Source: Chenopodium formosanum
Lineage: Eukaryota > Streptophyta > Magnoliopsida > Caryophyllales > Amaranthaceae
Assembly: GCA_024500155.1 (NCBI GenBank)
Contig: CM044860.1
Span: forward strand, 7,426,501 to 7,490,500
Length of the DNA: 64,000 nucleotides
Direction: 5' to 3'
Both the position numbers and the translations under genes were made by a program. Position 1 is the first letter of the stretch; every line of letters begins with the position of its first letter. Below, one piece after another: positions 1 through 12,800 of the stretch. The notes beneath the pieces were generated by a model. The model saw nothing but the letters and a program-made list of their open reading frames with translations. It ran no database searches and was not told where the DNA came from.

Positions 1-723
1 ATTCATATGATATAAATTGGTGGGGTGGGCGTGGGTGTGGTACGACGGTAGAAATATTAGTCCCACTCGACCACTAATATTGCTAAATGGAAGGCATAAT
101 GATGCTTAAACCATGATTGACTCAATAATTACTCCGAGATTGCTGTTTAAAAGGCTAATTAATTAATATTCATACACTGTCTAATCAAAATTTAGCCAAT
201 ATATGTAGGCTAAGCTAGGGTATGTAGGACCTTTAAGATAAAAACCCTACTACCACATTCTTACCTTTTCAGGTGTAGGGACCCAAGAAGTTTTGGGTAT
301 ATCTTTTATGTTAAAGCTAAGCTAATTAGACTTTTGCAAATATTTAATTTTCTCCAAATATATCTATAAATTTGCTTTAGTTTGGTTATTCACCTAAAGC
401 TTAAAAGTCTACAATGAGTACAATTAAAAGTTGATCTCAAAAGAATAAATGGGATTAAATTAAAATTATACTGCGTTGCAACTTAACAAGAATATGGGTG
501 CTAATTGGTAAATGTATTGAATTTTTTTTTGAGGATTTTGCTTTAGTCTAATAATCATAATTATTACTTTAAGATTTGGGTTCTATGGGGAAGGAAGACT
601 AGGTGAAAAGTTTTTAAAAGTTTAATTTGAGTAGATTTGGGGGATTAGTGATGAAACTCTCTTGAACCAAGTCACTAACTACTCAAATGAATTTTCCCGC
701 TTTCTTCTTAAAATCGCGAGAGG
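1..723. other. Intergenic, no gene seen
   Basis: AT-rich sequence with frequent stops in all frames. I see no coding exon, RNA gene or complete transposon here. Confidence 0.6.
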
Positions 724-866
724 TTGTTATATACACGCGGGTGTACTGTACACATATGAGTATTTATTCTTGTTTTGATAATTATTTTTCATTTTATCAT
801 CAAATAAAGAACAAAAACTAACCTTAAATTAGCTGCATTTACAGTACACCCGCGTGTATATAACAA
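724..866. mobile_element. Short MITE with perfect 27-bp terminal inverted repeats
   Basis: Positions 724-750 and 840-866 are exact reverse complements over all 27 bases. The arms contain the core ACACGCGGGTGTACTGTA. The 89-bp centre is AT-rich and non-coding. No target-site duplication is obvious, so the superfamily is not assigned. Perfect arms suggest a fairly young insertion or gene conversion between the ends. Confidence 0.75.
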
Positions 867-1550
867 AATTCTACATACCGCAGATTGTTCATAAAAATTA
901 GAAATGCATGATCGACACTGATTGACATCAAGACGACGAGTCAATGACTTATTGCTATAGAGAGAAGCTAATAGAGTTACACACCCGTAAGCTAATCCAT
1001 ATCATGGCCTCATGGGGCAACTTCAAATTGAAACTTGGACACGTGAGGCGTTGGTAAATCTTATGATTTTTTATATTTGAGGACTTAAATGGGGTGACAT
1101 GGCTAAGAATGATGTCGAACATCAATTACTAGTAATAGTAGTAGCTTTATGTTTTTAGTTTTCTTTTAATATTTCTTTGCATGTACCATTGTACCAAAGG
1201 AATGGTCGTTTATACAACTATGACTATGATTTAACATCTTTAAATCAAGGATGCTCCTACTTAATAGCTACTAGAAAAATTCAACTATAATATTTGCTTT
1301 GTTTGTTGAATTATGTTATACTTCTATGTTGGTACTTGGTAGCAAAGTCTTTTTGTTTCCTAAGCATGCTAAGCAATATCGAGCTTCAAATCATAAAACT
1401 CACAATTTATCTTGCTTTTTATTTACGAATTATCGACTGACATATAAATCTGTGTAAATCAGATTAGGCCTTGATAACCAATGAAATCTAACTCATTAAT
1501 ATTTCTAATTTATGCTCCAACAAACTGGCAAATTACATAAGATAATAGGA
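867..1550. other. Intergenic, no gene seen
   Basis: AT-rich, stop-dense in every frame, with no repeat structure that I can support. Confidence 0.55.
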
Positions 1551-1798
1551 AAATTTACATATTGCAACCATTTAAAGTTAGTAATTTGCAAATTGCAGCC
1601 CAAAAGTTTTTATATTTTGCTAATTCCGAGCTCAATTCGGATCTTTAAAGACTAAAATGATCCCTAAAATTTTAATCGAATATTTTTTGACATGTAAATT
1701 GATGAAAAAGTTAAATCGGACTGTAATTTGCAATTTATAAGAACTTTTGGACTACAATTTGTAATTTTTTTTAAAAATGACTGTAATTTGTAAAATAC
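1551..1798. mobile_element. Degenerate MITE with long inverted arms
   Basis: About 65 bases at the left (from roughly 1551) are similar, in reverse complement, to about 65 bases ending near 1798. Both arms share CCAAAAGTT and AAATTGCAG/AAATTGTAG blocks in the same order. The centre is short and non-coding. Arm divergence suggests an old element. Ends are approximate and no TSD was resolved. Confidence 0.55.
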
Positions 1799-4650
1799 AA
1801 ATTTTAAATATTTTTCTAGATAATAAAGAATATATTTACAACATTTACGTTCCAAATTTTTGGATTAACTACGTAAAAGAAAATAAAAAGGTAGGGGCAC
1901 AAAAAAGATGAAGAAGAAAACCGTGAAAGATTCACACAAAGTGACAAAAAGAACAAATCTATCTTTTTCCCTTATCCTTTACTTTGGTTTTTACTTTTCC
2001 ACGTATTAATTTCAAAAATTAAATATTTTTAGAAAGAGAAAGAGAAAGAGAAAGGAAAAAAAAAAAATTCGAAGCACACGGCTGATCGCGTGTTTGACGG
2101 GGCCAGTGATGCAGTAAAATTTTATCAGTTACCCCCTTCAACCTTCTTCGGTTAACCCCACAGAGTAAAAGTTTGGATTTTGTGGCATTCTTTTTCGGTT
2201 TTACTTTTACCCCGTCAAATGGAAATTCACTGCTTTATACTTGTCATCGTCTCAAATAGTCAAATCCCCAACTAACTCAAATAAACTCATTTTAACCTAG
2301 AGTTTGAAATTGACTTGATCTATTTATATTTATTTTTAAATTTCATTTTAGTTGTATATTAGTAGGATTACTTTGATCGAGTCCAATTATTACAAAACTC
2401 ATATTAATGTGTAGGTGTATTTACTACTCAATAACGGTTTAAATTAATATGCATGAGTTTGTAGTTGTCAACTTGTCATCATCAAATTATCAAGTTTCAA
2501 GCCCTTATTTAAACTTGATTATTGAAAAGAGAGTCATGATTTATGATTATGATGAAATCATAAGGTGGTAAACTAAACTTGTATTAGGAATTTCATAAAC
2601 TAACTTTGTTTGTTGTCTGCTTTTTATTTTTTTTAATATATTTTTTGCGTAATTAGATAATACTTTTGACTTAATGTTTGAAATTACACAACTTCTTTTA
2701 TTCATCAAAATTAATAGTAAAAAAAGTCCTCTTACTAATTTATCATCCCACAAAATAATTGAAATCTCCTCTTTCTACACACACACATACACACACACAT
2801 ATATATATATGTCGGAGGTTTCAAAAAAAAAAAAATACATATATATTTTGGAGAATGGTATCTTAGAATACACTTAATTATGTTCAACACGAAGGTTGAT
2901 TATACATGTACGTACATTCTTTATTAAGAATTAATTATAACAATAAAATGAGTTATATTGTAAACGACTATTTAATCAATTGACAATATTGTACTAAGAA
3001 TTTTGACATCTAAATTTGAACAAAACTAGAATGTTAAATTTAGTAATGGTTTCTCATTACATTTGATACTTATATAGAACAATGTTTCAAAAAAAAAAAT
3101 AATTCAAACCTTAATGTAAAAATATAAATACCTAATGCACGAAACAACTTCTATAATGGGGCAAGTATTTCCAATTAGTACTCCGTCCGTAGTAGATAAT
3201 TGGTTATGTCCGAATTAGTTAGGGCAGAGCAACAGTGTCACGTGATGACCAAAAGATAAAGAGTAGTAGCACGGGCGTTATTTGTACGTGTCAAATTCTG
3301 AATCTGTCATGGTAAAATGTAGAACAACAAGATTATTTGTTGGTTGGATTCTCAATTTAATTATTCCCTTTTTATTCAAAACCAACCAATCCAATTGAAT
3401 GTTTCTAATTATTTGACCGTGTAAATAATGTATCAATTTTTATCTAACTTTTTTGTGCATTATATGTTTCAATCTTTGGTGTTTCGATACTTCTTTCTAG
3501 CTCATGTATTTTTCATCAGTATGGAAATAAATCTTCTTTAAAGTTCTTGGGTCATCTCTTACCATTGGCCTCTTATGGATCAATTATTTATGTATCTATG
3601 CAAACAGTAAAAAGATCTTGGTGAGGAAGCAAATTTATATCCTGTTTCGACAATTATTTCCATAAGGAAATAAAAAGTGCTTAGGGATATGAAACATGCT
3701 TTGAAAGTTATGAGCAATGGTTGGTTCATACACCCGGGTGTACCATACCCAAATTAAAACAGAAAAACATAGTTTATAAATACAAAGAACATTATTAAAT
3801 TATAAAAGAACACATCATTGAAATATAAAGAACATGGTAAGTTATGAGAAACTAATTTTGCCTTTTAAAAAAAGATAATAGATAGTTACCAATTGATTTT
3901 TACCATTCATTTAAAGTCAAATCATTTCAAAATATTGGGTTTTCCAAAAAATTTTTATGTAAGATTATTTTCTATCAAAAATAATTCAAGATTTCATTTT
4001 CAAATTTCAAAAATTCAAAATTTAAAATTTTATTTTCAATATACTTTATTTCAATTTTTTTTTTAAAAAAAATATGTACAAAAATTAATCATATATTTTC
4101 ACCGTTATCGAAAAAATATAAGGGATAAAACAAGAGAGTTCCCTCTAGGTTTTCTCCTTGGGAGAGTTTTTTGGTTCCCTCTAGGGTTTGAAATTAAAAT
4201 CTATTACTATACTACTACTATGAACTAATGTTCACTTAACCTAGTTAAATAAATTTTTTCAAAATATAATTTTCTTGTATATTACTATTACAATTTCCAT
4301 TGACATCATCATTCAATCTTAGTATCATGGACCAAATCATGAATAATGCATCACAAATTAATAATAGTACTAAGTACACTGAATTTTGAATATAAACAAG
4401 ATAAGCGTATATAGGGCCTAGCGGCCATTGAATTATATTATACATACATGAACTAAACCTATGGACTTTATTTCATAATTATATAATCTATGTTGCTTAT
4501 TTCTAATTTCTAAGTTGCAAAATATACCAAAATTAGAAGAAATGGGGCATTACGAAAAGTTTGTCCATTGGACAAAAATCTTATCGTCTCATTTATAAGA
4601 ATTGGTTAATTAAGTCTTTAATCATTAAGGAAGGTTTATAGTAACAATTA
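1799..4650. other. Intergenic with microsatellites, no gene seen
   Basis: Holds a GAGAAA purine tract near 2035-2055, an (AC)n/(AT)n tract at about 2780-2810, a lone Stowaway-like end (TACTCCGTCCG) near 3179, and a 14-bp palindrome TACACCCGGGTGTA at 3729-3742 that resembles the arm core of the MITE at 724. No coding exon is convincing. Confidence 0.5.
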
Positions 4651-5006
4651 AGGTCCTGTTTGGCAAAAGTAGCGGTAGCGGGTAACTGTTACAATAGCGG
4701 TCAATTAGTAGTGGAGAATAGCTGTCAAAGTGACGGTTGATAGTATGAGTGTTTGGCAAAAGTATCGGTTGTAATATTAAAATATATCAAAATTCATATA
4801 AACATTGTTTAAAAAGTAATAAAACTTTGCCAAACGCTACCCGCTACTTCTAAACGCTACTATTTTTAACGTTTGAAAAAAGCTACCTAAACGCTACCTT
4901 TATCGCTAACCGCTACTCGAACCACTACCTTGCCAAACACTCTCAATTTTTTTCTAGTAGTGTTTTGAATTGTCAAAACGCTAATCGCAACCACCAAACA
5001 GAGCCC
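4651..5006. mobile_element. MITE with GGTCCTGTTTGG-type ends
   Basis: The left end reads GGTCCTGTTTGGCAAAAG and the right end, in reverse complement, reads GGGCTCTGTTTGGTGG. The interior has further inverted and direct repeats built on AGCGGTAGCGG and AACGCTACC, so the whole unit can fold back. There is no coding capacity. The ends resemble Harbinger or hAT-type MITEs; the TSD is ambiguous because the flanks are AT-rich (AATTA on both sides). Confidence 0.6.
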
Positions 5007-7265
5007 AAATTATGTTGTACTCGAGCTCAGTTTTGTCATTACAAGAAATTTTGTGTTATCTTTTCCTATGTGAGATAGATGTTGGATTTCCTCAAAAAAG
5101 AGATAGATGTTGGATTAAAGAGTATAAGAGTGGCAATAGTAACATTTGTAAAGTGTAAGACATTGTCATTTTTCGGTTTGGTTTACGATATATGTAATAC
5201 ACACGCTTTACAGAAAATATCTGATCTGATTATTCTTAGTAATCGAAAGATTAACTGATATTTAATTATTAAAACAAAATCTATTGATCCATATAAATTT
5301 TATAGACAACTGAATCTTTTATCTTTATAACTGCGTTTAACATAATTTTATTATATGGAGTGCGGAATAATAAATTTGGTATAAACCTATAATTCCGGAC
5401 TCATATGATCAAAGTATTGATAGCAACGCACTTGTAAAGAAAAGGAAATGAAGCACTAGCAGGTAGCAACCATGCCCTCATATAGGCTTTAATTAGCCTG
5501 CCGGCTAATAACGTAAGCCTAGGTATTAATTTAACTTATTTCTAACTAATACTAGCTCCTGTCTTCTTCTTCTTCTTCTTCTTATTCTTCCTTTTTCCCC
5601 TCTTTTCTTGGCAATTTCTCTTATGTTGGTACAAAGAAGAGTAGTGAGACGGCGTTAATTAGTATATAATTAACTTTTCTTTAAATAATAATTATGTTAA
5701 AATAATATGGGTAAAAATGTTCGTTTATATATCATTTCTTATATGTTACTGTAGGTATGGTGTTCATTTGCTTCATTAGCTTAACCTCTAATCCCTTATT
5801 TTCATGTATAAATTATACGAATTAGTTTTTTCTTGATTGCTTAGCTTGTCAAAAGATTGCCTAATTGTTTTTTGGATCAAACTTTCAAAATTTAAACATT
5901 TTGACCTTTATTTCTCCTTCACATATAAAAAATATTTAATAAAATAATCATGTAAAATCTTGTTAAGCTCATGCTGATATTTTTTATTTAAATGTTGAAT
6001 GATATTACGAGTACAAAGGTAAAAATATTACTATAATAATTTAGCACAAAAGAAGTAATTTTTAAGGGGTGGAGGCAGGAGAGTATAGTGCTACTAATGG
6101 ACATGAAATTTGTACATTTAGATTCACAGATGATTTTAGTATTGACAATTAGAAAAGATTTTTTTTTTTTTTTTTTTTTTTTTTCAATCAAGTAAAACTA
6201 ATACTTTTCTAATTGTCAATACAAAAAAAACTATTACTTTTCTAATTGTCAATAATTAGTTAATTATTATGTACTCATAGTAATTACTACCTCTTAAATT
6301 ATATGGGACAAGTTATATGGCTTTATTCAAGAATCAATCTAGAAGGAAATTTACTTGAAATGATATTGCTACATCAAGTAATTTGTCGACCTTATAAAAC
6401 CTTTGCTAAGGTTGTTGAAATGTCTAATGAATGTAATGCTAGGAATCTTTGTCGTTTATTAAAATTATGGGAAGTAAATAAAAATAGGGAGATTCCAAAC
6501 AAACAATTATTCTCTTCTCTGCCTCGTCTTTTTCTATTGACTAAAACTTTGACGATACGCAATAGTCCCCCAACCCCAATATGATCGAGTTTCTATCTTC
6601 TTTGTTTTAATTTGCCCTACAAAAAACTATCTAATGTAACTACCGACTTTTTAGAGTATTACGCAATATTATTATATCTCTAATATGTTCAACAACTGTT
6701 CATTGAAACACAGTAAGCTCACGAGTAATTTTACTTTGATGTGGGTGACAGTTATTGTTGATTAAAGTTGTGGAAAAGTACTTTTACATCTAAATATGAA
6801 TTTCTTCTACATCAATATATACTTTTGTATGACTAATTTTACATTGAAACAGATTCATCACCAATTACAGCCAAAAACCCTATATAGTACAGACTACCAA
6901 GTATTTCGTAGTTAGTAATAATGGAAATGGAAAGACCATTTATGTAAAATCTTGGTATTCATAATGTACTTCCATGAATAAAAGCAGCCTTATATCAAAA
7001 TTTTGTGGGTTTGTTTTAGTAAGGTCGCCAATTATAAGATTCCCTACATTTAAAGAAACCAATTAACATGCTCCATCAAACAAAAATAAAATTTGTTACT
7101 CCCTAATTAGCAACTTCACAAAATTTCATCAATTACATTTATTCATTATCATCATAAAAGTACAATTATACTTTCAAAATTTGTGTATGTATTGTATTAC
7201 TTTTCCGTGTAGATTTTAATAGTCGTAGTAGTAATAATACGTATCATTTTTTAACATTGTAACAT
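5007..7265. other. Intergenic, no gene supported
   Basis: Holds a CTT tract at about 5562-5585, a T-run at about 6159-6184, and copies of TTTTCTAATTGTCAATA around it in both orientations (near 6140, 6205 and 6238), a small foldback. A 93-codon frame at 6303-6584 has no recognisable domain and I do not call it a gene. Confidence 0.5.
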
Positions 7266-7622
7266 TATGCCTCTAAATTTCTTCGGTTTCTAAGCTGTGT
7301 CCATGCCTTTTCAAACGTCTAAGTTGTGCCCTCAACCTAATTAATTTTTATTAACAATAACCTTTGACGTTAACAATAATTTTTTTTTATTATTTTATTT
7401 TCTGATTTTTTAATTTTTTTTAAAGTGTTAAACCAATTAGAACGGGACACGTGAATTAATAACGTCACGACACCATTGTTGATAAAATAACTTAACTTTC
7501 ATTAAACATATATGGTTGTCAAAGAGTATTGTTGATAAAATATCGTGAGGTGGAGGGCACAACTTATTACTTTGAAAATGCATGGATAAAGCTTAGAAAC
7601 CGAAGAAATTAGAGGGTATAGG
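7266..7622. mobile_element. MITE with about 60-bp inverted repeats in a gene promoter
   Basis: The left arm (about 7270-7335) contains CTTCGGTTTCTAAGC followed by GTCCATGCCTTTTCAAA and AAGTTGTGCCC. The right arm (about 7556-7620) carries the same blocks in reverse complement with a few changes. The interior is non-coding and includes poly-T. The element ends about 70 bp upstream of the TATA box of the DUF4408 gene, so it is the proximal promoter context of that gene. No clear TSD. Confidence 0.7.
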
Positions 7623-7688
7623 TTAGAAACTTTTTTTTTTTTTTAAAAAAAAGTTGTAATCATGGACCCTAAAATGCCATGGATAGCC

Positions 7689-7698
7689 CTATAAAAAA
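7689..7698 (+). promoter_or_regulatory. TATA box of the DUF4408 gene
   Basis: CCTATAAAAA stands in a short C-rich stretch just after the MITE. It is followed by a pyrimidine-rich leader with repeated CTCTCT tracts, typical of plant 5' UTRs. The start codon is about 190 bp downstream, which would give a leader of roughly 160 bases. Confidence 0.6.
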
Positions 7699-7887
7699 CC
7701 CTCAAATTCCCCCCATTCCCCACAACTCCATTCTTCAACACCACTCTTTCTCTCTCTCACTCTCTCTTTCCTCTTCTTCCCCAATTCACCGTTTTCTCTC
7801 TCCTCAAATTCCACTTTTCTTCAGACCAAAACCGTTTCACAGTTATTCTAATCCATTTTCTCTCTCCTCAAAACAATTTCAAATTCA

Positions 7888-8625
7888 ATGGAGTCATCAT
7901 CATCTTCATCTTCCTACCATGAATTCGACAACATTAAAATGGAGAAAGAGAAAGCGCTGCGACGATATAGAACCTTCAAGAAGATCGCTAACATTGTTCG
8001 AACTGTTGAAGTTGTCGTCGCGATTATGTTCGTCTCATTTTCTCTCTCCTTCACTTCTTCCTATCTTCCTGCCGTTATTGAATTCGGCGGCGCTTTTTTC
8101 CGGCGGATTTTCTCTCTCCTCTTTTGTCCTCATTTTGTATTTCTCATCGGAAACGTCATCATCATCACTCTCTTCGCTAAATCTTCCTCCGAGAAGATAA
8201 CCTCCGATCAATCCGTAGAAGAATTATCCGGCGCAAAAATTGAGTCCGTAAATGTCGAAATCGGAATCTCCGGCGAAAAACATGAATCCGGTAATGTCGA
8301 CGGCGGAATCTCCGGCGTGACAGAGAAAATTGTTAGCGAAGTTCCGGCGGTGGTTCCGGCGGCGGAGGAGAGAGAATTGGAGGAGAAAGTGTACCGAAGG
8401 ACGAAATCGACTTCGGAAATGGCTGTTGTGAAGGAGGAGAAGAAAGAACTCCGGCGATCAGAAACGGAAGTTCGCCGGAAAATCGAGAAATCGCCGGTGA
8501 TTAATCGGAGGTTTGAAGAGGATGAATTGAGTAATGAAGAATTCAACAGGAAAGTTGAAGCGTTTATTCAGAAACAGCAGAAGTTTTTACGAGAAGAGAA
8601 ATTGGCGGTTGTTTTGAGTAATTAA
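7888..8625 (+). CDS. DUF4408 / DUF761 membrane-associated plant protein
   Basis: An intronless 245-codon frame. After a Ser-rich start, residues about 27-100 match the layout of the plant DUF4408 domain: a basic helix (RYRTFKKI) and two hydrophobic segments at about 39-58 and 83-100 separated by a loop. The middle is acidic and low-complexity. The C-terminus, SNEEFNRKVEAFI (about 215-227) followed by a QKQQKFLREE helix, is the short DUF761 motif. The pairing of N-terminal DUF4408 with C-terminal DUF761 is known in plants; the molecular role is unknown and no enzyme activity is expected. It is probably anchored in a membrane with the charged tail in the cytosol. I chose this start because it follows a pyrimidine-rich leader and a TATA box and opens the conserved domain. 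An overlapping antisense frame and a longer +1 frame from 7679 are shadows. Family assignment is good; function is not known. Confidence 0.85.
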   Translation: MESSSSSSSYHEFDNIKMEKEKALRRYRTFKKIANIVRTVEVVVAIMFVSFSLSFTSSYLPAVIEFGGAFFRRIFSLLFCPHFVFLIGNVIIITLFAKSSSEKITSDQSVEELSGAKIESVNVEIGISGEKHESGNVDGGISGVTEKIVSEVPAVVPAAEERELEEKVYRRTKSTSEMAVVKEEKKELRRSETEVRRKIEKSPVINRRFEEDELSNEEFNRKVEAFIQKQQKFLREEKLAVVLSN

Positions 8626-9643
8626 GCATAATTATGGTAATTACGAGTAATTAAATAATGATTAATAGTGATAAACTGATGATTATGTTAATTACTCTGT
8701 GAGAAAGATTAGAGAAAACAGAGGAAAAACAGAGTATGATAGGAAGTGTTATTTTTTTGACACTTTACTATCAGAAATTGTAGTGCGTGTTTTTTATTTT
8801 ACTTTGGAATGTACAGTTTTAGTTGAAGAGTAGTAGTACAAATCTGAAATATACTTCTACTATTAGTGTTAATGTGACTACGACTACTATAATAATATTA
8901 ATAATAATTACTGTTATTAGCAAACTTGTTGTTGAAGTTATGTTGTTATGAACTTATGGTGTTTTACAGTACAAATTTCTAATTATCCAACTTTTTCTGT
9001 CGGATTATGTTTTTTTTTCAATGTTCCGGCTCCATAATTTAAATCAAAATAACTATATAACAAAATGATATTTGACGGGCAAATTGTTAATAATTTACCA
9101 TTTTAAACTATGATTATGTGAACTTGAAAAGGTTATTTATACCATATATAATATATACTTCGTATTATCTGAAAAAAAAATAAAATGAAAGCCAAACGTG
9201 AATCTTACATTTTAACCATACCTCATAGCTCAAGTAAATTTACTGTCAAACATATTCAGAACAAAAAGATTATTCCAGGGAGATTTTGTTAAGTTCATTT
9301 AGTAAATATATTAATCTTACAATTTAGATCTTAAGTTTGAGCACAAATAAACTAATAAAGCCTTTTTTCACACCTTTAAGATATCCTGTATGTGTAATGT
9401 GATTATGTGATCTTGTAATGGCAAAGTTTTGCATTTGTTTGTGCAAAATAAAACTGTAATGGCAAATTGGCAGCGCAACAATGATTGAAAAAAAATAGAA
9501 TAATGTTTTTGAGCACAATCCAGACTATTCAAAAAGGTTAAAAGCCTTTTTATAGATTATATCATAAATGAGTATGAGCCTAGGTTAATGAATAAAATGT
9601 TGGAACATATCCATCACTTTGCTTATTTGAGGTTCCACTCTTA
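8626..9643. other. 3' flank and intergenic, no gene seen
   Basis: AT-rich 3' flank of the DUF4408 gene with ATAATAATTA-type simple sequence near 8890-8910. No coding exon or complete transposon is recognised. Confidence 0.55.
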
Positions 9644-9797
9644 GGGCCTGTTTATATTTACTGAACTGAAGTGAAGTGAATTGAGCTGAACTGAATTAAA
9701 GTGAATTGAATAGAGCTGAAATAAATATTATATGAGAGAAGGAAATTAGGAGTTGAACTGAATTGGGCTGAACTAAAATTAAGGTGAAGTGAACAGG
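9644..9797. mobile_element. GAACT-repeat Harbinger-like MITE
   Basis: Begins GGGCCTGTTTATATTTACT immediately after TTA and ends with GTGAACAGG immediately before TTA (9641-9643 and 9798-9800). A 3-bp TTA duplication with GGGCCTG ends fits PIF/Harbinger MITEs. The interior is a degenerate GAACT/GAATT pentamer array. The right end has lost its terminal CCC. Same family as the copies at 13298, 13319 and 22944. Confidence 0.7.
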
Positions 9798-9800
9798 TTA

Positions 9801-12800
9801 TTTATATGTCGAACAAACACATTAGTTATTATTATTATTGACAACTCACATATGTAGTAGTTTTATACATAGGTTCCACTTCCACCACACTTTAGTTGCC
9901 TGACTCAAGCTTGAATGAATTAGCTAGAGGCACCAAGTGTTGGTTCAACTCAATTAGCTAGGATAAAAATAAAATACACTTGTAAAACAATTTTTAAAAT
10001 GAAGGAATCCAGCATTAGAATGGACAAAATAGACATCAATAAGATGCGTTGCCACTTGAGTTTATGGATAAACTTTGGAACATATTCTTGTACTTAAAAG
10101 CATAGATCATAAGTTAATCTAGAAATTACGGAATTATTACCTCCACAAATTATGTTTCCTATAGATTCTTCTGATGTTTTAAGGAAACTTATTAATTCGT
10201 CCAACATTTGAGATATTATTTTATTTTATTTTTATTCTTATTCTAATTTACTGCTCCGTAGTTGTTAACTTGTTATGCTTGCCAAGTAAACCAATAAATT
10301 GTTGGGCTTTTGGATAGAAGGCATAATTCTTTGGATACCTAATCCACAAAGCCCAAAGGCATATATTTGATGATGCAATTTCTTGTTCATCTTTTCCTAT
10401 AGAATGAAGCTTTCTATTCTTTACGTATGCACTTGTAAAGTTTTACAATACTCGTAATATATGAACAAGAGATAAAATTACTAACATGCATGTATGAATT
10501 GAAATCGAATATTATTTTGGGGACCAAATAAAATTCTACAAAGTATTATTTTTTAGTAGCCCAAGTAAATGATTCAATTCTTGTTTTTTTTGTAAAATTT
10601 TAAACAATTATATTATCATTCGTACCTAATTCAAAATTGAACTCCTATGAGAAAAGAGAAGTCGAGCAATCAATGGAAATAGAAAATTAGGTTTTTTTTT
10701 TTTTTTTTTTTTTTTTGTTTTTTGTTTTTTGTTTTTGTTTTTTTTTTTTTTTTAAAGCATAATCCATAGTACTACAATCTAAAACTAACTAATTGACAAA
10801 ATGTCTAACACTCTTAAGTTTACCTTAAGATCAATTCCCAACGGTAATTAGTGGTAATCAAGTATACATTGGTGCTATATAGCTGAATACATTGACAATT
10901 ATCTAACCCCCTTCAAAATTAATTAAAGATATAGTACTACTAGTCTACTACATGTCCCGAACGAGGGGCTAAGTATCGTTGATTATTCCTATAAACAGTG
11001 AATAAAAATCCAAATGCTTAAAAATTTGACCTCAAAGTTTGAAAATTGTTCCTTAGTAGGGACAACATTGTTCACATTTGGAGTACTTTTTTTTTTTAGT
11101 TGTATTATAATTTCACTAATTTGTTTTGTCTTTTTTAGGTCTTTGTTTTTGTACTCCATTTCAGAAAGCATAAAAAAATAATAAAAATAAAAATAGAGGA
11201 AGTGATATTTTAGGTAGCAGAGTTCAACGGCCAACAGACAGTTCCTTTGATGTGGGGTTGGTTGAAACGAATGTGAAGGGATGGATTCTCTTCTATCTTT
11301 TTTATTTGTGTACTTTATTATTTATACTACTAGTGCTTCTTGTTAGAGGTTGTTAGTTTTTTTGAAGAACCTTTCTTCTTGTGTTTTTATCCATTTATTG
11401 TCTTTACTTTATGTTCATGATTTAGCATCTTTCTTTTATTTTTGTTCAAGTACGAAACATAATTAAGTTTTTTTAATTTGGAAAAGGATAGTTGAAGTGT
11501 TGAACATAATAAATTTTACATAACAGGTGAAAGATAATTGTTCTAATTGTAGTGGAGTTTGACCAATATAAGACGGGTTATTTGTTGTTCTTATGAATCT
11601 CTACTTAAACATGTTTCTATCAAGTCCCATATAAAGTTATACTTGTTAGGGGTGGTAATAAACTTCCCATCGGTAGGTAGAAAGTTCTCCATATAGCCTA
11701 TTAGGTTACTTTTATTTCGTATCATTCTTGATTGTTAAAGTTCCTCAATATGTCAACCAGATTTTAACTACTTATACCATATAAAGTCCATTAGATAATT
11801 CCTTATTCAATAAGTGAAAATAAAGTTAATAGAACGCTATCCAAACGACTTTATAGTTTACACTGTCATTGAATAAGATTAGATATTAATGTTTTGTTAG
11901 GGTATAAAAGAAGAGAGAAGAAAACTCTAAAACAGATACAAAAAAAAAAAAAAAAAAAAAAAATCTAAATGTTGTTTGATGTCCAAGCCTACTATTTCAT
12001 TTGGAACAACTTTGATGGATAGATTTCCCTCGAATTCTTGGGCATATTATACTAAGCTACCAAAGGGTGAGGCATCTTACAACAAAACATAACAAGTGCA
12101 TATGTGCATTGATTTTGATAGATTGGTAGTTGGATTCTTATAGAATTGAGAATTACTCGTAGGAATTTAGTACTTACATTGATATTTCTAGAAGGGTATG
12201 CAAAATTTCCAAAAAAAAAAAAGAGAAATAAATATACAAGAAAAAAAAAAAACACATTAATAATAATTCAATATCCGTTACAAGCTAGCTAGTGAAAGAC
12301 ATAGCTTACGGAGTATTATATAATTTTAGTAATTTCACTTTGACTTTCAGAATTTCACTTTCTTTACTATAATATCAAGTAAATTGTTAGATTTATATTA
12401 AAAATATACATTTTACAAAGAATTTTTTTTTTCATAATTTATTTTAAAGATCACAGTTATTATTATAAATCAAACTTGCACATTGACAACATGAATATTA
12501 AAATGAACCAAAATGAAGCATACACAAATTAGATATTGATGAAATCATGGTTCCTTATCAACTTTGTTTATTTAGGACAGGGTTTTGTGTGGTTGTTTAT
12601 GGAAAGTTTCCTTTTTCTCATGTTGAGAAACGAAATTTGTTTCTCATTCGGACACTTTTGTGAATAAATCAATAACTTTTTCATGATTATGGGCTTCACA
12701 ATTGAATAAAGTTGTTGGTTTATTTACGAAAATGTCATGTGAAAAACAAATTTTGTTTCTCACTATGAGAAAGTGGGGCATCCCCATTGTTTATTTAGCT

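Noticed and set aside
6303..6584. 93-codon open frame
   Set aside because: No domain, no codon-use signal that I can defend, and not linked to a promoter or exon structure.
7679..8200. 173-codon plus-strand frame overlapping the DUF4408 gene
   Set aside because: It covers the CT-rich leader and an alternative frame of the gene; the low-complexity Ser/Pro/Leu content comes from the leader.
8208..8546. 112-codon minus-strand frame
   Set aside because: Exact antisense of the DUF4408/DUF761 coding region; a shadow frame.
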